A stretch of 64,000 bases of DNA from assembly GCF_023008165.1 (NCBI RefSeq), contig NZ_JAKQZA010000004.1:62001-126000 (forward strand), given 5' to 3'. Both the position numbers and the translations under genes were made by a program. This document shows, one piece after another, positions 8,712 to 18,397 of the stretch (position 1 is its first letter; each line of letters starts with the position of its first letter). The notes beneath the pieces are model-generated. The model saw nothing but the letters and a program-made list of their open reading frames with translations, made no database searches and had not been told where the DNA came from. The stretch is from Kordiimonas laminariae. GTDB taxonomy: Bacteria; Pseudomonadota; Alphaproteobacteria; Sphingomonadales; Kordiimonadaceae.

Positions 8712-9824
8712 TTAATTTTTCACGGCTGCGAGGCTGTATTTACCACCTGCGTGGCGAATAATTTCACCACTTAATTCCAGTACCAGAAACTCAGCCATTA
8801 GATCACTGCTACTTCTTCCTGTAAGTCTAACGATCTCATCAATATGAATAGGGCTGTGACTTAAATATTCAACTAACGGTCCACTAGGTACGGTTGCCAC
8901 AGGTCGCTGGATTTGAGATGGCCTCTTTGGCCGACTTTTCGGTAATGCCGAAGGCGCGGGGATTGATTGACCCAATTCCGGAATAATATCATCAGCGCCT
9001 TGGGTGAGAATGGCGCCGTCTTTAATTAATTGATTTGTACCTTGCGCACGAGGATCAAGCGGTGAACCAGGTACTGCGAAAACGTCACGCCCTTGTTCGG
9101 CTGCAAACCGTGCGGTGATGAGCGAACCAGACTTCTTTGCTGCCTCTACCACAAGAAGCCCAGTTGATAGCCCTGATATGATACGGTTACGGCGAGGGAA
9201 ATGTCTTGCTTTAGGTTCCGTACCTATCGCCATTTCGGTTACCAGTAACCCTTGCTTGGCGACCATGTTGTATAAATCAGTATTTTCTGGCGGATATATA
9301 AAGTCTATCCCGCCAGCAAGACAGGCAATAGTGCCAGTTAAAAGAGAGGCTTTGTGCGCTGAAGTGTCGATGCCGCGTGCAAGACCAGAGGTGATAGTTA
9401 TGCCTTGCTCGCCAAGAGCTGTAGCGATTTTTGAAGTTATTTTCTGCCCTGCGGCACTGGCGTTCCGCGCGCCTACGATGCCAATGGATGTTGAATGAAG
9501 GAGAGCTTCCTTCCCTTTGATAATGAGTACAGGCGGCGCATCTGGTATTGCTGCCAAAGTTTCCGGGTATCTTTCTTCCCCTAAAAAAATAAAGACAGCG
9601 TCGAAATCAAGCGTTCTTTGGCGTTCTTCTTCTATTTGATCTTCAGAAGCGAGCTTGAAGTTCTTTGGTAGACGATTGGTTGTGGTGGAAAGATGACTAA
9701 CAGCTTTTCGAGCTGAGCCATGTTCTTCAAGAAGCTTGGAGAAAGAAACAGGGCCAATGCCATCCGAGCGAATAAGCCTCAGTCTGGCAAACTTTTCCTC
9801 TATGTCGTCTTTTTCTACAAACAT
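8712..9824 (-). CDS. dprA: DNA-processing protein DprA
   Basis: 370 residues from the ATG at 9824; a longer TTG-initiated frame exists to 9905 but would run into the end of plsY and add a non-conserved leader. A SAM-like N-terminal region (LRLIRSDGIGPVSF) is followed by the Rossmann core with GIVGARN, TSGLARGID, AGGIDFIYPPEN, FPRRNRIISGLS and a C-terminal winged helix (DML1-like). DprA binds single-stranded DNA and loads RecA during natural transformation; in many non-competent species its role is unclear. It lies between plsY and topA. Confidence 0.94.
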   Translation of the reverse strand: MFVEKDDIEEKFARLRLIRSDGIGPVSFSKLLEEHGSARKAVSHLSTTTNRLPKNFKLASEDQIEEERQRTLDFDAVFIFLGEERYPETLAAIPDAPPVLIIKGKEALLHSTSIGIVGARNASAAGQKITSKIATALGEQGITITSGLARGIDTSAHKASLLTGTIACLAGGIDFIYPPENTDLYNMVAKQGLLVTEMAIGTEPKARHFPRRNRIISGLSTGLLVVEAAKKSGSLITARFAAEQGRDVFAVPGSPLDPRAQGTNQLIKDGAILTQGADDIIPELGQSIPAPSALPKSRPKRPSQIQRPVATVPSGPLVEYLSHSPIHIDEIVRLTGRSSSDLMAEFLVLELSGEIIRHAGGKYSLAAVKN

Positions 9825-9888
9825 GGGGGCACAGTGACCCCCATTTAAAATTCTGTCAATATACGGTGTTAATATACACCCATAAGGA

Positions 9889-10479
9889 TTATTTCTTTTT
9901 ACCAATCTTTGGCTCTTCGCCTTTCAAGATACGTCCGATGTTTTCCTGATGGCGGTAATAGATCATCGCGGTCATGAAGGCGATAGGCATCCAGCTGTTA
10001 CCACCGACCAAGACATAATTTATAATTGGTGCGGCAACCGCAGCGATAAGCGCTGAAAGGGATGAGATGCGGAAAACGAGTGCAGAAAGTAACCAAGCGC
10101 CAACAGTTGCACCCCCCATAAGGGGTGAAATAGCCAGCAAAGTACCAATGAAGGTCGCAACGCCTTTACCGCCCTTGAACTTTAGATAAACAGGGAAACA
10201 GTGGCCCATAAAGGCAGCCATGCCTGCATAAACAGCCATCCATTCATCTGCCAGATAACGCGTAAGAAGCACCGCAATAGCACCTTTGCCTGCATCAAGA
10301 AATAGAGTGGCAAGAGCCAAATCTTTCCGACCTGTGCGGAGTACGTTTGTTGCACCAATATTGCCTGACCCCATTTCACGAATGTCACCAAGGCCAGCAA
10401 GTTTAGTGAAAACAAGTCCGAAAGGTACAGAACCCAGAAGATAACTTCCAACCAGAACAATCGTGAGTTCAATTGACAT
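9889..10479 (-). CDS. plsY: glycerol-3-phosphate acyltransferase PlsY
   Basis: 196 residues, about five membrane helices. Motifs GSYLLGSVPFGL, MGSGNIGATNVLRTG and FKGGKGVAT are the three conserved PlsY loops. The enzyme transfers an acyl group from acyl-phosphate to glycerol-3-phosphate, the first step of phospholipid synthesis, at the inner membrane. The ATG at 10479 is chosen because it places the first helix at residue 5 as in the family; the longer open frame overlaps the dihydroorotase-like gene. Only four bases separate it from that gene, so the two are translated from one message. Confidence 0.95.
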   Translation of the reverse strand: MSIELTIVLVGSYLLGSVPFGLVFTKLAGLGDIREMGSGNIGATNVLRTGRKDLALATLFLDAGKGAIAVLLTRYLADEWMAVYAGMAAFMGHCFPVYLKFKGGKGVATFIGTLLAISPLMGGATVGAWLLSALVFRISSLSALIAAVAAPIINYVLVGGNSWMPIAFMTAMIYYRHQENIGRILKGEEPKIGKKK

Positions 10480-10483
10480 AAGT

Positions 10484-11728
10484 TTATGCTTCCTGACTAA
10501 AGAGCGTTTTACCGCCAACAATTGTGCGCCAAACTTGGCCTTGGACAGGCACCGTATCAAACGGTGTGTTCTTCGCAACTGATTTAAAATCTTCCGAAAG
10601 AATACGCCAGGGCTTTTCCGCATCAAAGATCATCAGATCAGCTGGTGTGCCTTTCTTGAGAGTACCATAAGGCAATTTGAGTAGTTGGGCAGGGGTTGAG
10701 ATAAGGGCTTTTAAAGCTGTCATCAATTCAACCTTGCCAGAATGAACAACAGAAAGCGTGAGAGCGAGCAGTGTTTCTGCACCTACAATACCTGCAGCCG
10801 CTTGGCCAAGTGGCAGACGCTTAACATCAGCACTCTTTGGGTTATGGTCGCTTACCATTACATCAATTGTACCGTCCGCAAGTCCTGCAATGAGCGCTAA
10901 TCTATCTTCTTCACCGCGCAGAGGTGGCAGTACCTTGGCAAAGGTTCTGTAACCTTCCAGAGCGTTGTCGTTAAGCATCAGATAGTGCGGTGCTGTTGCA
11001 CAGGTGATTTTAATCCCTTGTGCTTTAGCGCGTCTTACTGCTTCTACGCCTTCTCGAGATGAAACCAATGCAAAGTGAACAGGTGATCCTGTGAGTTCTG
11101 AGAGGCGTGCATCCCGTTCAATCTGGATCACCTCTGCCGCAGCTGGAATGCCAGCCAAACCGAGGCGAGTTGCAAGTTCGCCTTCGTGAGCAAAACCACC
11201 TGCTGCGAGGCTATCATCCTGCGCATACTGCACAATAAGTGCGCCAAAATATCCTGAATATTCAAGTAGACGGCGCATTACGAGCGGGTTGCTCACAGCT
11301 TTATTGCAGTCTGTAAAAGCAACTGCGCCAGATTCCTGCATCTGGCCGATTTCAGCTACTTGCTCGCCAGCCATACCTTGGGTGGCCGCACCCATTGGGT
11401 AAACGCGAACACTGTTACCATCTTCTGATCGGCGGCGAATACGCTCTACTACGGCATCGCTATCAATCAGAGTTGTTTGGTTAGGCTGAAGAATTACGGT
11501 GGTGATACCCCCAGCTGCAGCTGCTGCGCTATCCACGCTGTGGGAGCGCATATCAATAATGCCAGGGCTGAGAATGCGGCCTTTGCAGTCCACAATCTCT
11601 GCGCCTTCAGGTGCTGTGATGTTTTCACCGATTTCGGCAATTAGCCCGTTTTCAACCAGTAGATCGCCTTTGACATCCGTTTCGTTTGACGGATCAATAA
11701 GGCGGGCATTCTTATAGAGAGTTGCCAT
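10484..11728 (-). CDS. dihydroorotase-like protein, probably non-catalytic
   Basis: 414 residues of amidohydrolase fold, related to type I dihydroorotase (PyrC), which closes carbamoyl-aspartate to dihydroorotate. Metal ligands are lost: the DxHxH motif reads DMRSH (Arg61 for the first His), the dozen residues with R-E-P-G that normally follow are deleted, and the HxxHxST motif reads HFALVSS (Leu221 for His). The Asp of the last motif is kept (SDHNP, Asp294). It overlaps the end of pyrB by nucleotide spacing of one base, suggesting a PyrB complex partner like the PyrC' of Pseudomonas. The ATG at 11728 has a GAGGGG site nine bases before it; ATG 11737 is the alternative. An active pyrC should exist elsewhere. 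Confidence 0.88.
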   Translation of the reverse strand: MATLYKNARLIDPSNETDVKGDLLVENGLIAEIGENITAPEGAEIVDCKGRILSPGIIDMRSHSVDSAAAAAGGITTVILQPNQTTLIDSDAVVERIRRRSEDGNSVRVYPMGAATQGMAGEQVAEIGQMQESGAVAFTDCNKAVSNPLVMRRLLEYSGYFGALIVQYAQDDSLAAGGFAHEGELATRLGLAGIPAAAEVIQIERDARLSELTGSPVHFALVSSREGVEAVRRAKAQGIKITCATAPHYLMLNDNALEGYRTFAKVLPPLRGEEDRLALIAGLADGTIDVMVSDHNPKSADVKRLPLGQAAAGIVGAETLLALTLSVVHSGKVELMTALKALISTPAQLLKLPYGTLKKGTPADLMIFDAEKPWRILSEDFKSVAKNTPFDTVPVQGQVWRTIVGGKTLFSQEA

Positions 11729-11729
11729 C

Positions 11730-12728
11730 TTATTCATCCCCTCTCAAACCGCGGGTGAGTACATCAAGGCACGCCATACGAACGGCAACACCCATTTCGA
11801 CCTGTTCTTCAATCGCCGAACGGTCAAGATCATCTGCCACATCAGAGGCAATTTCAACGCCGCGGTTCATTGGGCCGGGATGCATAACCAGAACATCATC
11901 TTTGGCAACACTTAGCTTTTCCTTCGTAAGACCCCAGAAGCGGTAATATTCTCTGAGCGAAGGCAGGAAAGCACCGTTCATGCGCTCTTGTTGTAGGCGA
12001 AGCATCATCACTACATCGGCCCCTTCAAGACCTTCATCCATCCGGTGATATACCTCCACACCAAGACGCTCCACATCTGCTGGGAGGAGAGTAGGAGGGG
12101 CAATAAGGCGAACACGGGCCCCCATGGCATTTAAAAGGTAGATGTTTGAGCGTGCAACGCGGCTGTGAGCAATATCACCGGAGATCACAATGGTTTGGCC
12201 ATGTATCTGGCCTTTGCGGCGACGGATAGTGAGCGCATCCAACAAGGCCTGTGTTGGATGTTCTGATCGGCCATCACCAGCATTAATTACAGCGCAATCC
12301 ATTTTCTCCGACAGGAGTTTAACAGCTCCGCTATCAGCATGGCGCATTACAAGTACATCTGGATGCATGGCATTCAGTGTAGCAGCTGTATCCAGAAGCG
12401 TTTCCCCCTTTTTGATAGAGGAAGAGCCCGTGGACATGGAAATGGTATCCATACCTAGGCGTTTGCCTGCAATCTCAAAGCTCATCAATGTACGTGTTGA
12501 GTTTTCGAAAAACAGATTGATCTGCGTAAGGCCTGCACATGTTGATGTGGTTTTCTTGGCCTGTCTGTTTTGATCAACATATTTTTCTGCAACATCAAGC
12601 AGATGTTTGATGGAGGTTGGGTCCATACCCCATATGCCAAGAAGATGTTTATGCGGAAAAAGTGAGCCCGAGGGCGGAGAAATTTCCGCGCGCGGGTAGG
12701 ATGCCATGCTGGTGTTTTGCGTGCTCAT
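11730..12728 (-). CDS. pyrB: aspartate carbamoyltransferase catalytic subunit
   Basis: 332 residues. The carbamoyl-phosphate loop STRTLMSFE (about 77-85; the usual form is STRTRxSFE, so one Arg is Leu here), the HPTQALLD motif, and the C-terminal HPGPMNRG loop identify ATCase. It condenses carbamoyl phosphate and aspartate, the committed step of pyrimidine synthesis. About 25 residues precede the conserved HLLGI start, typical of the alphaproteobacterial proteins. No pyrI regulatory-subunit gene is present; the dihydroorotase-like protein encoded directly downstream is the likely structural partner. It is the first gene of a leftward run reaching rnr. Confidence 0.96.
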   Translation of the reverse strand: MSTQNTSMASYPRAEISPPSGSLFPHKHLLGIWGMDPTSIKHLLDVAEKYVDQNRQAKKTTSTCAGLTQINLFFENSTRTLMSFEIAGKRLGMDTISMSTGSSSIKKGETLLDTAATLNAMHPDVLVMRHADSGAVKLLSEKMDCAVINAGDGRSEHPTQALLDALTIRRRKGQIHGQTIVISGDIAHSRVARSNIYLLNAMGARVRLIAPPTLLPADVERLGVEVYHRMDEGLEGADVVMMLRLQQERMNGAFLPSLREYYRFWGLTKEKLSVAKDDVLVMHPGPMNRGVEIASDVADDLDRSAIEEQVEMGVAVRMACLDVLTRGLRGDE

Positions 12729-12807
12729 TAAAACCGTCTTATAGAAGGTAAAATACTGGCTCGCAAGAGACGATATTTGATATTTAAAGGAAATGAAACT
12801 GGATAGT

Positions 12808-13905
12808 TTACTTCACTAAAATTTCTCGTTTCATTGTGTGTGTAAACTCAGCATCTTTTCTCTTGAAAGTGAGTATAGAGTTTTCGGGGATGGAGTGAAG
12901 ATCACACCCTCTGCGTTCCGGTTTTTTTCCGTCTATCGATTCAATAGTATCACCGGCCTGTAATCCTGCCACTGCGGCTGGGGAAGAAGGTGATACTTCA
13001 AGAATACGGAGTTTTCCATCTACCGGTGCAATGAGAGCCCCGCTTCTTTGTTGTGAAGGCATTTCTGGCGTAATGCCTAATGGGTTTGTAATCTGAACTC
13101 TTTTGTTTTTTGTATCAAAAGTCAGCCTGTAATTTTTCATCAATTGAGCAGAGAAGATGTTTTCTCCCGGAATTACGGAGACAATAGGTTCATTGATAGT
13201 ATGTTTTCCGAAGGTCAGATTAGCTTTTGCTCTCGTGGAGAGAGAAATATCTGTGCCGTTAACGCCTTGGGAAACTGTGGCGGGAACAGCTAATGTATGC
13301 GTGTCAACATTCTTCAAGCTAGATAAAACAAGCATTTCCCCAGCGGCGGTATCCATCAGTAATTTCAGCTTTTTATCGCCGAGGCGTGTATTTAGCCAGG
13401 GGCGGTCATCCGGGCCTGAAGTAGAGAAGATATCAATGCCGTTAGGAGCTGAAATATGGCCGCGAGAGACAAAAATCTCTCCTTTGGTGTAATCAAGGGT
13501 TAGCATTGTATTCTCAAATACTGAAAAGCCAAGAATACCGTCTATGCGTGTTCCCATTACCAGTTCTATTGAGTCAAATTCCGTTAGATGAACGTACCTG
13601 CGCCCAATCTTGAAGGCACCGATGCTTGATTTTGATATTTTTGTATATGTACGGCTTTTGACATTTTTCCCGGTAATGCGCTCAAAGGCATCTGGGTCAA
13701 GAAAGCTTTCATAGGCTCCTGTATCCAGTAGCATGTTCAGTGTTGCGGTGGTGTTTGTTGTTTTAGACCGGATGCTGAGAGGTAAAACGAAATAAATACC
13801 ACACTGTATGATGGGTAATTTAATAGGTGATTTTAGTGGTGACTGCGCAGAGGCATGGGGAAGGGAGAGAGAAAAGGCTACCAATAATAGGATTATATGC
13901 CGCAT
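12808..13905 (-). CDS. exported retropepsin-like aspartic protease with PDZ domain
   Basis: 365 residues. A signal peptide (residues 1-20, ending ASA) is followed by two aspartyl-protease lobes with DTGA at Asp61 and DTAA near residue 188; each supplies one catalytic Asp, as in single-chain pepsin-like or clan AA proteins. Residues about 285-350 form a PDZ domain ([13 protein letters not shown]). This combination is known from bacterial clan AA proteases of unknown substrate. The ATG at 13905 follows AGGTGGAG; an upstream GTG at 13914 is less likely. It stands alone between pyrB and the HxlR gene and is probably periplasmic. The second lobe having Ala instead of Gly after DT is a modest departure. 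Confidence 0.8.
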   Translation of the reverse strand: MRHIILLLVAFSLSLPHASAQSPLKSPIKLPIIQCGIYFVLPLSIRSKTTNTTATLNMLLDTGAYESFLDPDAFERITGKNVKSRTYTKISKSSIGAFKIGRRYVHLTEFDSIELVMGTRIDGILGFSVFENTMLTLDYTKGEIFVSRGHISAPNGIDIFSTSGPDDRPWLNTRLGDKKLKLLMDTAAGEMLVLSSLKNVDTHTLAVPATVSQGVNGTDISLSTRAKANLTFGKHTINEPIVSVIPGENIFSAQLMKNYRLTFDTKNKRVQITNPLGITPEMPSQQRSGALIAPVDGKLRILEVSPSSPAAVAGLQAGDTIESIDGKKPERRGCDLHSIPENSILTFKRKDAEFTHTMKREILVK

Positions 13906-14008
13906 GAACTCCACCTTTGAAGATAGGTAAGTATCTCATAAAAAAGGTGCTTTCTCAATTGAACTAAAGGTGAGTATTAGGAGCGAGACAGTGTTTAACC
14001 CGGGCGGG

Positions 14009-14356
14009 CTATTTTTTCAGGTGTGCTTGCCATTTTTTTGACCACTCATTGAGTGGTCGTAGTTTCTCGCTAAGTTCCAGTCCAAGTGGCGCTATAGTCC
14101 ACATAGTATCAGGGGTTTGTTCCAGAATTTGAGCTGCTTTAAGTTCTTTAAGCCTGCGGTCCAATACACTCGGGGACATGTTATCGCATGATTTCTGCAA
14201 TTGCCGAAACCCTTGAGGCCCTGACTGTAATTCCCACAAAATGCGAAGTGTCCAGCGGCGCCCAAGCAGGTCAAGGGCTGCCATTATAGAGCGACCAGTG
14301 TCTGATCCTCTAACTGGGGTGCCCGGTAGCGGGATATTTTCTCGCTTCGTGCTCAC
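14009..14356 (-). CDS. HxlR-family transcriptional regulator
   Basis: 115 residues, a single winged helix-turn-helix: ALDLLGRRWTLRILWEL, then GFRQLQK, SPSVLDRRLKEL and the wing. This is the HxlR/MarR-like layout. The Cys that many HxlR proteins carry just before the first helix (used for redox or aldehyde sensing) is absent here, so the signal is not a thiol at that place. The GTG start overlaps the ruvX stop codon by four bases, so its translation is coupled to ruvX. Its target is unknown. Confidence 0.85.
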   Translation of the reverse strand: MSTKRENIPLPGTPVRGSDTGRSIMAALDLLGRRWTLRILWELQSGPQGFRQLQKSCDNMSPSVLDRRLKELKAAQILEQTPDTMWTIAPLGLELSEKLRPLNEWSKKWQAHLKK

Positions 14357-14811
14357 AGGGCGTGCAAAGCTCCTTGGAGAATATAGGCTGCAGCCATCTT
14401 ATCAACGACTTCCTTGCGCCGAGCACGGCTGCTGTCAGCCTCTAAAAGGGTGCGTTCTACTGCGGCGGTGGAAAGGCGCTCATCCCAAAGGGTCTGGGGC
14501 AGGTCAAAATGTTCAGCGAGATTATTTGAGAAAGCAGTCACTGATTGGCAGCGAGGGCCAAGCGAGCCGTCCATATTAACTGGCCAACCGATAACAAAAC
14601 CGCCTACGTTTTCTTTTTCTACAATTTCTTTAAGACGCGCGACATCATCCTTAAATCGTTTGCGGCGGATAATCTCAAGTGGTGTTGCGATTGTAAGGGT
14701 AAGGTCCGAAAGGGCGAGGCCGATTGTTTTGCTGCCCGGGTCCATGCCCAAAAGGCGTTGACGGGGTTTAAGCCCCGTCTTGAGTTCTGAAATGGAAACT
14801 GTGTTGCTCAC
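14353..14811 (-). CDS. ruvX: Holliday junction resolvase-like pre-16S rRNA nuclease
   Basis: 152 residues of RNase H-like fold: GMDPGSKTIGLALSD near the N terminus, GWPVNMDGSLGPR in the middle and WDERLST towards the end are the YqgF/RuvX motifs with acidic catalytic residues. YqgF matures the 5' end of 16S rRNA; a resolvase role was proposed earlier. The start is GTG at 14811, eight bases after AGGA, and lies within a perfect 7-1-7 dyad. Nearby gatCAB on the other strand is a common neighbour in alphaproteobacteria. Confidence 0.94.
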   Translation of the reverse strand: MSNTVSISELKTGLKPRQRLLGMDPGSKTIGLALSDLTLTIATPLEIIRRKRFKDDVARLKEIVEKENVGGFVIGWPVNMDGSLGPRCQSVTAFSNNLAEHFDLPQTLWDERLSTAAVERTLLEADSSRARRKEVVDKMAAAYILQGALHAL

Positions 14812-14818
14812 TGAGCAA
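14804..14818. repeat. perfect inverted repeat over the ruvX start
   Basis: TTGCTCA (14804-14810) and TGAGCAA (14812-14818) are separated by one base, centred on the GTG start codon of ruvX at 14811. It could act as a small RNA hairpin that hides the start, or as a protein site, or be chance; no further copy was noticed. Confidence 0.5.
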
Positions 14819-14821
14819 ATC

Positions 14822-15979
14822 CTATCTGTTTGCTTTTAACCATGCTTGGGCACGCTCTACAGCATTTTCACGTAGATTCATATAGAACATGTGATAGTCG
14901 TAAACATGATAGTTTTCACCATCCATTTTATATTGCTGCCAAGCTTCACCGGGCAGATCAACAATATAGAGAACGCCGTCTTTGCCGCACTGTGTGCCTG
15001 TGAAGTGTGGTACTGGTTTGCCGAGTGGTGCATCAGCATCATCACTGCGAGCCATCGCACCGCGGTGCGCAGAACGTGTTTCGTTTGAACCGATCAGCCA
15101 ATCCTGCGGGTTTGTGCACAACATTTGTGTGCCCTTACGTGGCTGGAAATTTAAACCAAATGTCGTATCCATATATTTCTGCAAACCAGCCGGGTTGCCG
15201 CCAAGGCCAAAGGTTTGGTAGGAAATTACACAACCAGTTTCCGCTTTTCGTTCGCAAGCTTTAATATCTGCAAGTGCGCCAAGATCATTTTCAATACTGA
15301 CAGGCCATCCGATTAAGTAGGCTGCGATCATACGTTTCTGAAGATCAGTTCCGCTGATCCGTTGCTGAAGAAGGTAGAGGAGGTGTAAAGAGCCTTGGCT
15401 ATGTCCAGCTAGGATGAAGGGGCGATCGTTATTGCGATTAGCAATAAATTCATCAAAAGCAGCAACTACATCTTGGTTAGCTAGCATCAGTGCCTTTAAG
15501 CCTTCGCCAGTTTCATCAAAAAATGCACCGAACGTTGCTTGACGATAGCGCGGTGCGTAAATCTGGCCTGCGCCGTTAAAAACACTCGCCTGTAGTTTCA
15601 TAGAGCGTTTATCAACACGTATATTGGCTAGCTCTGCATCGTCAGGAGCGTTCCACGCATCTTTTTGCAGATAGGTTGTTGGATGTACAAAAAATACATC
15701 TGCTTCAGGCACCATAGCTATTTGAGCTATACCTTCGGGAAGGGATGTTGCGGTGGAGCCACTTCCTGGTAAAGCTGCCCAAGATGCCTCTTGTGTATAG
15801 TCGCGCTGCGGGGAAGGGGTATCTTCTGCATATGGATGAGATGGTGTGAAAGCAATTCTTAGTGCTGCCTCTGGATTACTGTTAAACCAGAGTGAAAAGG
15901 CAATCATTACAATTGCGCTCAGGACCACGAGTCCGGCAATCACAATTAAAAATATCGCGGCTGGTTTGGTTTTAGCCAT
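14822..15979 (-). CDS. DUF3089 family membrane-anchored alpha/beta hydrolase
   Basis: 385 residues with one N-terminal membrane helix (about 10-32) and a periplasmic hydrolase domain. The segment DVFFVHPTTYLQ is the hallmark of DUF3089, and ILAGHSQGSLH contains the nucleophile elbow GHSQG. The family is lipase-like with unknown substrate and is common in marine and sphingomonad alphaproteobacteria. Length fits the family. The start follows GGGGGAAACCG. It lies 10 bases upstream of ruvX and 27 bases downstream of the GNAT gene, all leftward, so these genes may share a transcript. Confidence 0.85.
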   Translation of the reverse strand: MAKTKPAAIFLIVIAGLVVLSAIVMIAFSLWFNSNPEAALRIAFTPSHPYAEDTPSPQRDYTQEASWAALPGSGSTATSLPEGIAQIAMVPEADVFFVHPTTYLQKDAWNAPDDAELANIRVDKRSMKLQASVFNGAGQIYAPRYRQATFGAFFDETGEGLKALMLANQDVVAAFDEFIANRNNDRPFILAGHSQGSLHLLYLLQQRISGTDLQKRMIAAYLIGWPVSIENDLGALADIKACERKAETGCVISYQTFGLGGNPAGLQKYMDTTFGLNFQPRKGTQMLCTNPQDWLIGSNETRSAHRGAMARSDDADAPLGKPVPHFTGTQCGKDGVLYIVDLPGEAWQQYKMDGENYHVYDYHMFYMNLRENAVERAQAWLKANR

Positions 15980-16006
15980 CGGTTTCCCCCGTCATAATCC
16001 GTTTTG

Positions 16007-16522
16007 TTACGGCCATAGCGCCATAATATGATCGTCAATCACTCGGCCATCTTCATATCTAAGCACTTTGTGACGTGTGCCTTCGAGTTCAAAGCCAAGA
16101 TTTTTATAAAGTTGTTGCGCTGCAACATTATCACTGTGCACGTGAAGTTCAATACGCTCAAGCGTTTCGTGTTTTTTTACCCAAAGAATAAAATGATTGA
16201 GGATTGCTTTGCCGATGCCGTTCCCTCTGTGCCCTTGTTTCACAGACATAGCGAAGCTTGTACTGTGCTTTACACGGGCACGCATATCTGTCCAGCTATC
16301 AAGCATGCCGATGATTTTACCATCCCTTAAAGCCAATAGGCATGTTTCCGAAGGGTGTAGAGCTTTCTTGGAAATCCAGAAACGCTGTTTAAAGCCGCCA
16401 GTTCGAAATTCTGATTGCCGAGTAATCAAGTGGTCAGAAGTACCGTAAATTTCCTTAATATATGCGTTCAAAGCACGTGCGTCAGAGGCCTTAGCTTCAC
16501 GAATTTCAATATTTGCTGCCAC
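16007..16522 (-). CDS. GNAT family N-acetyltransferase
   Basis: 171 residues. The acetyl-CoA-binding motif A is visible as SVKQGHRGNGIGKAIL (Q/RxxGxG/A), followed by IELHVHSDNVAAQQLYKNLGFELEGT, typical of the RimI/ribosomal-protein or small-molecule acetyltransferase subfamily. The start is GTG at 16522, preceded by AGGGAA. The substrate cannot be read from sequence. It is divergent from gatC with 93 bases between. Confidence 0.87.
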   Translation of the reverse strand: MAANIEIREAKASDARALNAYIKEIYGTSDHLITRQSEFRTGGFKQRFWISKKALHPSETCLLALRDGKIIGMLDSWTDMRARVKHSTSFAMSVKQGHRGNGIGKAILNHFILWVKKHETLERIELHVHSDNVAAQQLYKNLGFELEGTRHKVLRYEDGRVIDDHIMALWP

Positions 16523-16615
16523 TATAGTGATTCCCTACTTGCCCCAATGGGTTTCTGGCGCTAAGTTCCGCGCTTGATCTTATTCGTTTTTCCTGACTAC
16601 TCATAGGGAATTTCC

Positions 16616-16906
16616 ATGTCAAACATTGACAAGGCAACTGTTGCCAAAATTGCGCGTCTTTCGCGCATCAAAATTGAAGAAGACAAGCTGGAGCCACTAG
16701 CGGGTGAGCTTAACAATATCCTTGGTTGGGTAGAGCAGCTTGAAGAAGTAAATACAGATAACATCGAGCCAATGGCGAGTGTTGTTGATGCAAAGCTGCG
16801 TTGGCGCACAGATGATGTGAATGACGGCGACAAGCAGGAAAGCGTTCTGAAAAATGCGCCACGCGCAGAATTCGGCTTCTTTGCTGTACCTAAAGTAATT
16901 GAGTAG
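16616..16906 (+). CDS. gatC: aspartyl/glutamyl-tRNA amidotransferase subunit C
   Basis: 96 residues, full length: [15 protein letters not shown] at the start and NILGWVEQL in the middle are GatC signatures. GatC stabilises the GatA-GatB complex that converts Glu-tRNA(Gln) or Asp-tRNA(Asn) to the amidated forms. First gene of gatCAB, with AGGGAA before the ATG. Confidence 0.97.
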   Translation: MSNIDKATVAKIARLSRIKIEEDKLEPLAGELNNILGWVEQLEEVNTDNIEPMASVVDAKLRWRTDDVNDGDKQESVLKNAPRAEFGFFAVPKVIE

Positions 16907-16916
16907 GGCTGGCCTG

Positions 16917-18392
16917 ATGACTGATTTAAATAAACTTAAAATCGCTGAAGCGCGTGATTTGCTACGCAAAGGTGAGCTTACAGCACGTGAGCTAACGGAA
17001 ACTCACATTAAAGCTGTTGATGAAGCTGATGTGCTGAATGCCTATATTGAGAAAACACCTGAGATCGCGCTAGAGCAGGCTGATAAAGCTGATGCGATGA
17101 TCAAAGCGGGTGATGCACCAGCAATGGCAGGTATTCCTGTAGGTATCAAAGACCTGTTCGCGACCAAAGGCGTGCACACACAGGCGTGTTCAAAAATTCT
17201 GGATGGTTTCAAGCCAGAGTATGAAAGCACAGTAACCCAAAAGCTTTGGGATAACGGTGCCGTTATGCTTGGTAAGGTGAACATGGACGAATTCGCCATG
17301 GGTTCATCAAACGAAACAAGTTATTACGGCCCGGTGAAAAACCCTTGGCGTCGCGGTGACACAGATACTGTACCAGGTGGTTCATCTGGTGGTTCCGTGG
17401 CTGCTGTTGCTGGTTTTGCGGCAATGGGTGCAACGGCGTCTGATACGGGTGGTTCAATCCGTCAGCCTGCGGCGTTCACTGGCACATTCGGTATTAAGCC
17501 AACATACGGCCGCTGTAGCCGTTACGGTATGGTTGCGTTCGCAAGCTCGCTTGACCAAGCAGGTACAATCACCCGCGATGTTCGTGATGGTGCTATTATG
17601 CTTGAGGCGATCTCGGGCTTCGACAGTAAAGACAGCACAAGCGTTGATGTTGCTGTACCAAACTTTGAAGCGGCCCTTACGGGTGATATCCGCGGTATGA
17701 AGATTGGTATTCCAAAAGAATATTATCTTGACGGCATGTCTTCAGAGCTTGAGGCATTGTGGCAAAAAGGTATTGAGTGGCTGAAAGCTGCTGGCGCTGA
17801 AATCGTTGATATCAGCCTGCCACACACAAAATACGCACTGCCAACATATTATATTGTGGCGCCTGCTGAGGCTTCTTCGAACCTCGCGCGTTATGATGGT
17901 GTTCGCTACGGTCTTCGCGAAACAGTTGAAGGCGGCGGCCTGGAAGATATGTATGAAGCAACACGTGCGGCTGGCTTTGGTGACGAAGTGAAACGCCGTA
18001 TCATGATTGGTACATACGTTCTTTCTGCTGGTTACTATGATGCTTATTATCTGAAAGCTCAGAAGGTTCGTCAGTTGATCTCAAACGACTTCAAAGAAGC
18101 GTTCAAATCTGTTGATGCGATCCTTACTCCAACGGCTCCGTCGGCTGCGTTCGCACCGGGTGAGAAATCAGATGATCCTTTAGCAATGTATCTGAACGAT
18201 GTGTTCACGGTTCCCGCATCTCTTGCGGGGCTGCCGGGCTCAAGTGTTCCTGCTGGCCTTGATGAAGGTGGTCTGCCGCTTGGTCTTCAAGTGCTTGGTA
18301 AGCCTTGGGATGAAGAAACAGTTCTAAAAGTATCAGGCGTTCTGGAAGAAGCGGCAAGCTTCAACCATGAGCCTAAAGTTTGGTGGAGGTAA
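16917..18392 (+). CDS. gatA: aspartyl/glutamyl-tRNA amidotransferase subunit A
   Basis: 491 residues of the amidase-signature family. The Ser-cisSer-Lys triad is intact: Lys in GIKDLF, cis-Ser in the VPGGSSGGS stretch and the nucleophile Ser in [10 protein letters not shown]. GatA releases ammonia from glutamine and channels it to GatB. The ATG at 16917 is used; a TTG at 16899 overlapping the gatC stop is the alternative but is less like the family. It is 10 bases after gatC and 5 before gatB. Confidence 0.97.
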   Translation: MTDLNKLKIAEARDLLRKGELTARELTETHIKAVDEADVLNAYIEKTPEIALEQADKADAMIKAGDAPAMAGIPVGIKDLFATKGVHTQACSKILDGFKPEYESTVTQKLWDNGAVMLGKVNMDEFAMGSSNETSYYGPVKNPWRRGDTDTVPGGSSGGSVAAVAGFAAMGATASDTGGSIRQPAAFTGTFGIKPTYGRCSRYGMVAFASSLDQAGTITRDVRDGAIMLEAISGFDSKDSTSVDVAVPNFEAALTGDIRGMKIGIPKEYYLDGMSSELEALWQKGIEWLKAAGAEIVDISLPHTKYALPTYYIVAPAEASSNLARYDGVRYGLRETVEGGGLEDMYEATRAAGFGDEVKRRIMIGTYVLSAGYYDAYYLKAQKVRQLISNDFKEAFKSVDAILTPTAPSAAFAPGEKSDDPLAMYLNDVFTVPASLAGLPGSSVPAGLDEGGLPLGLQVLGKPWDEETVLKVSGVLEEAASFNHEPKVWWR

Positions 18393-18397
18393 GCGCT

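Noticed and set aside
9825-9905. Longer dprA start with TTG at 9905
   Set aside because: It would overlap the end of plsY and add residues not typical of DprA; ATG 9824 is better placed.
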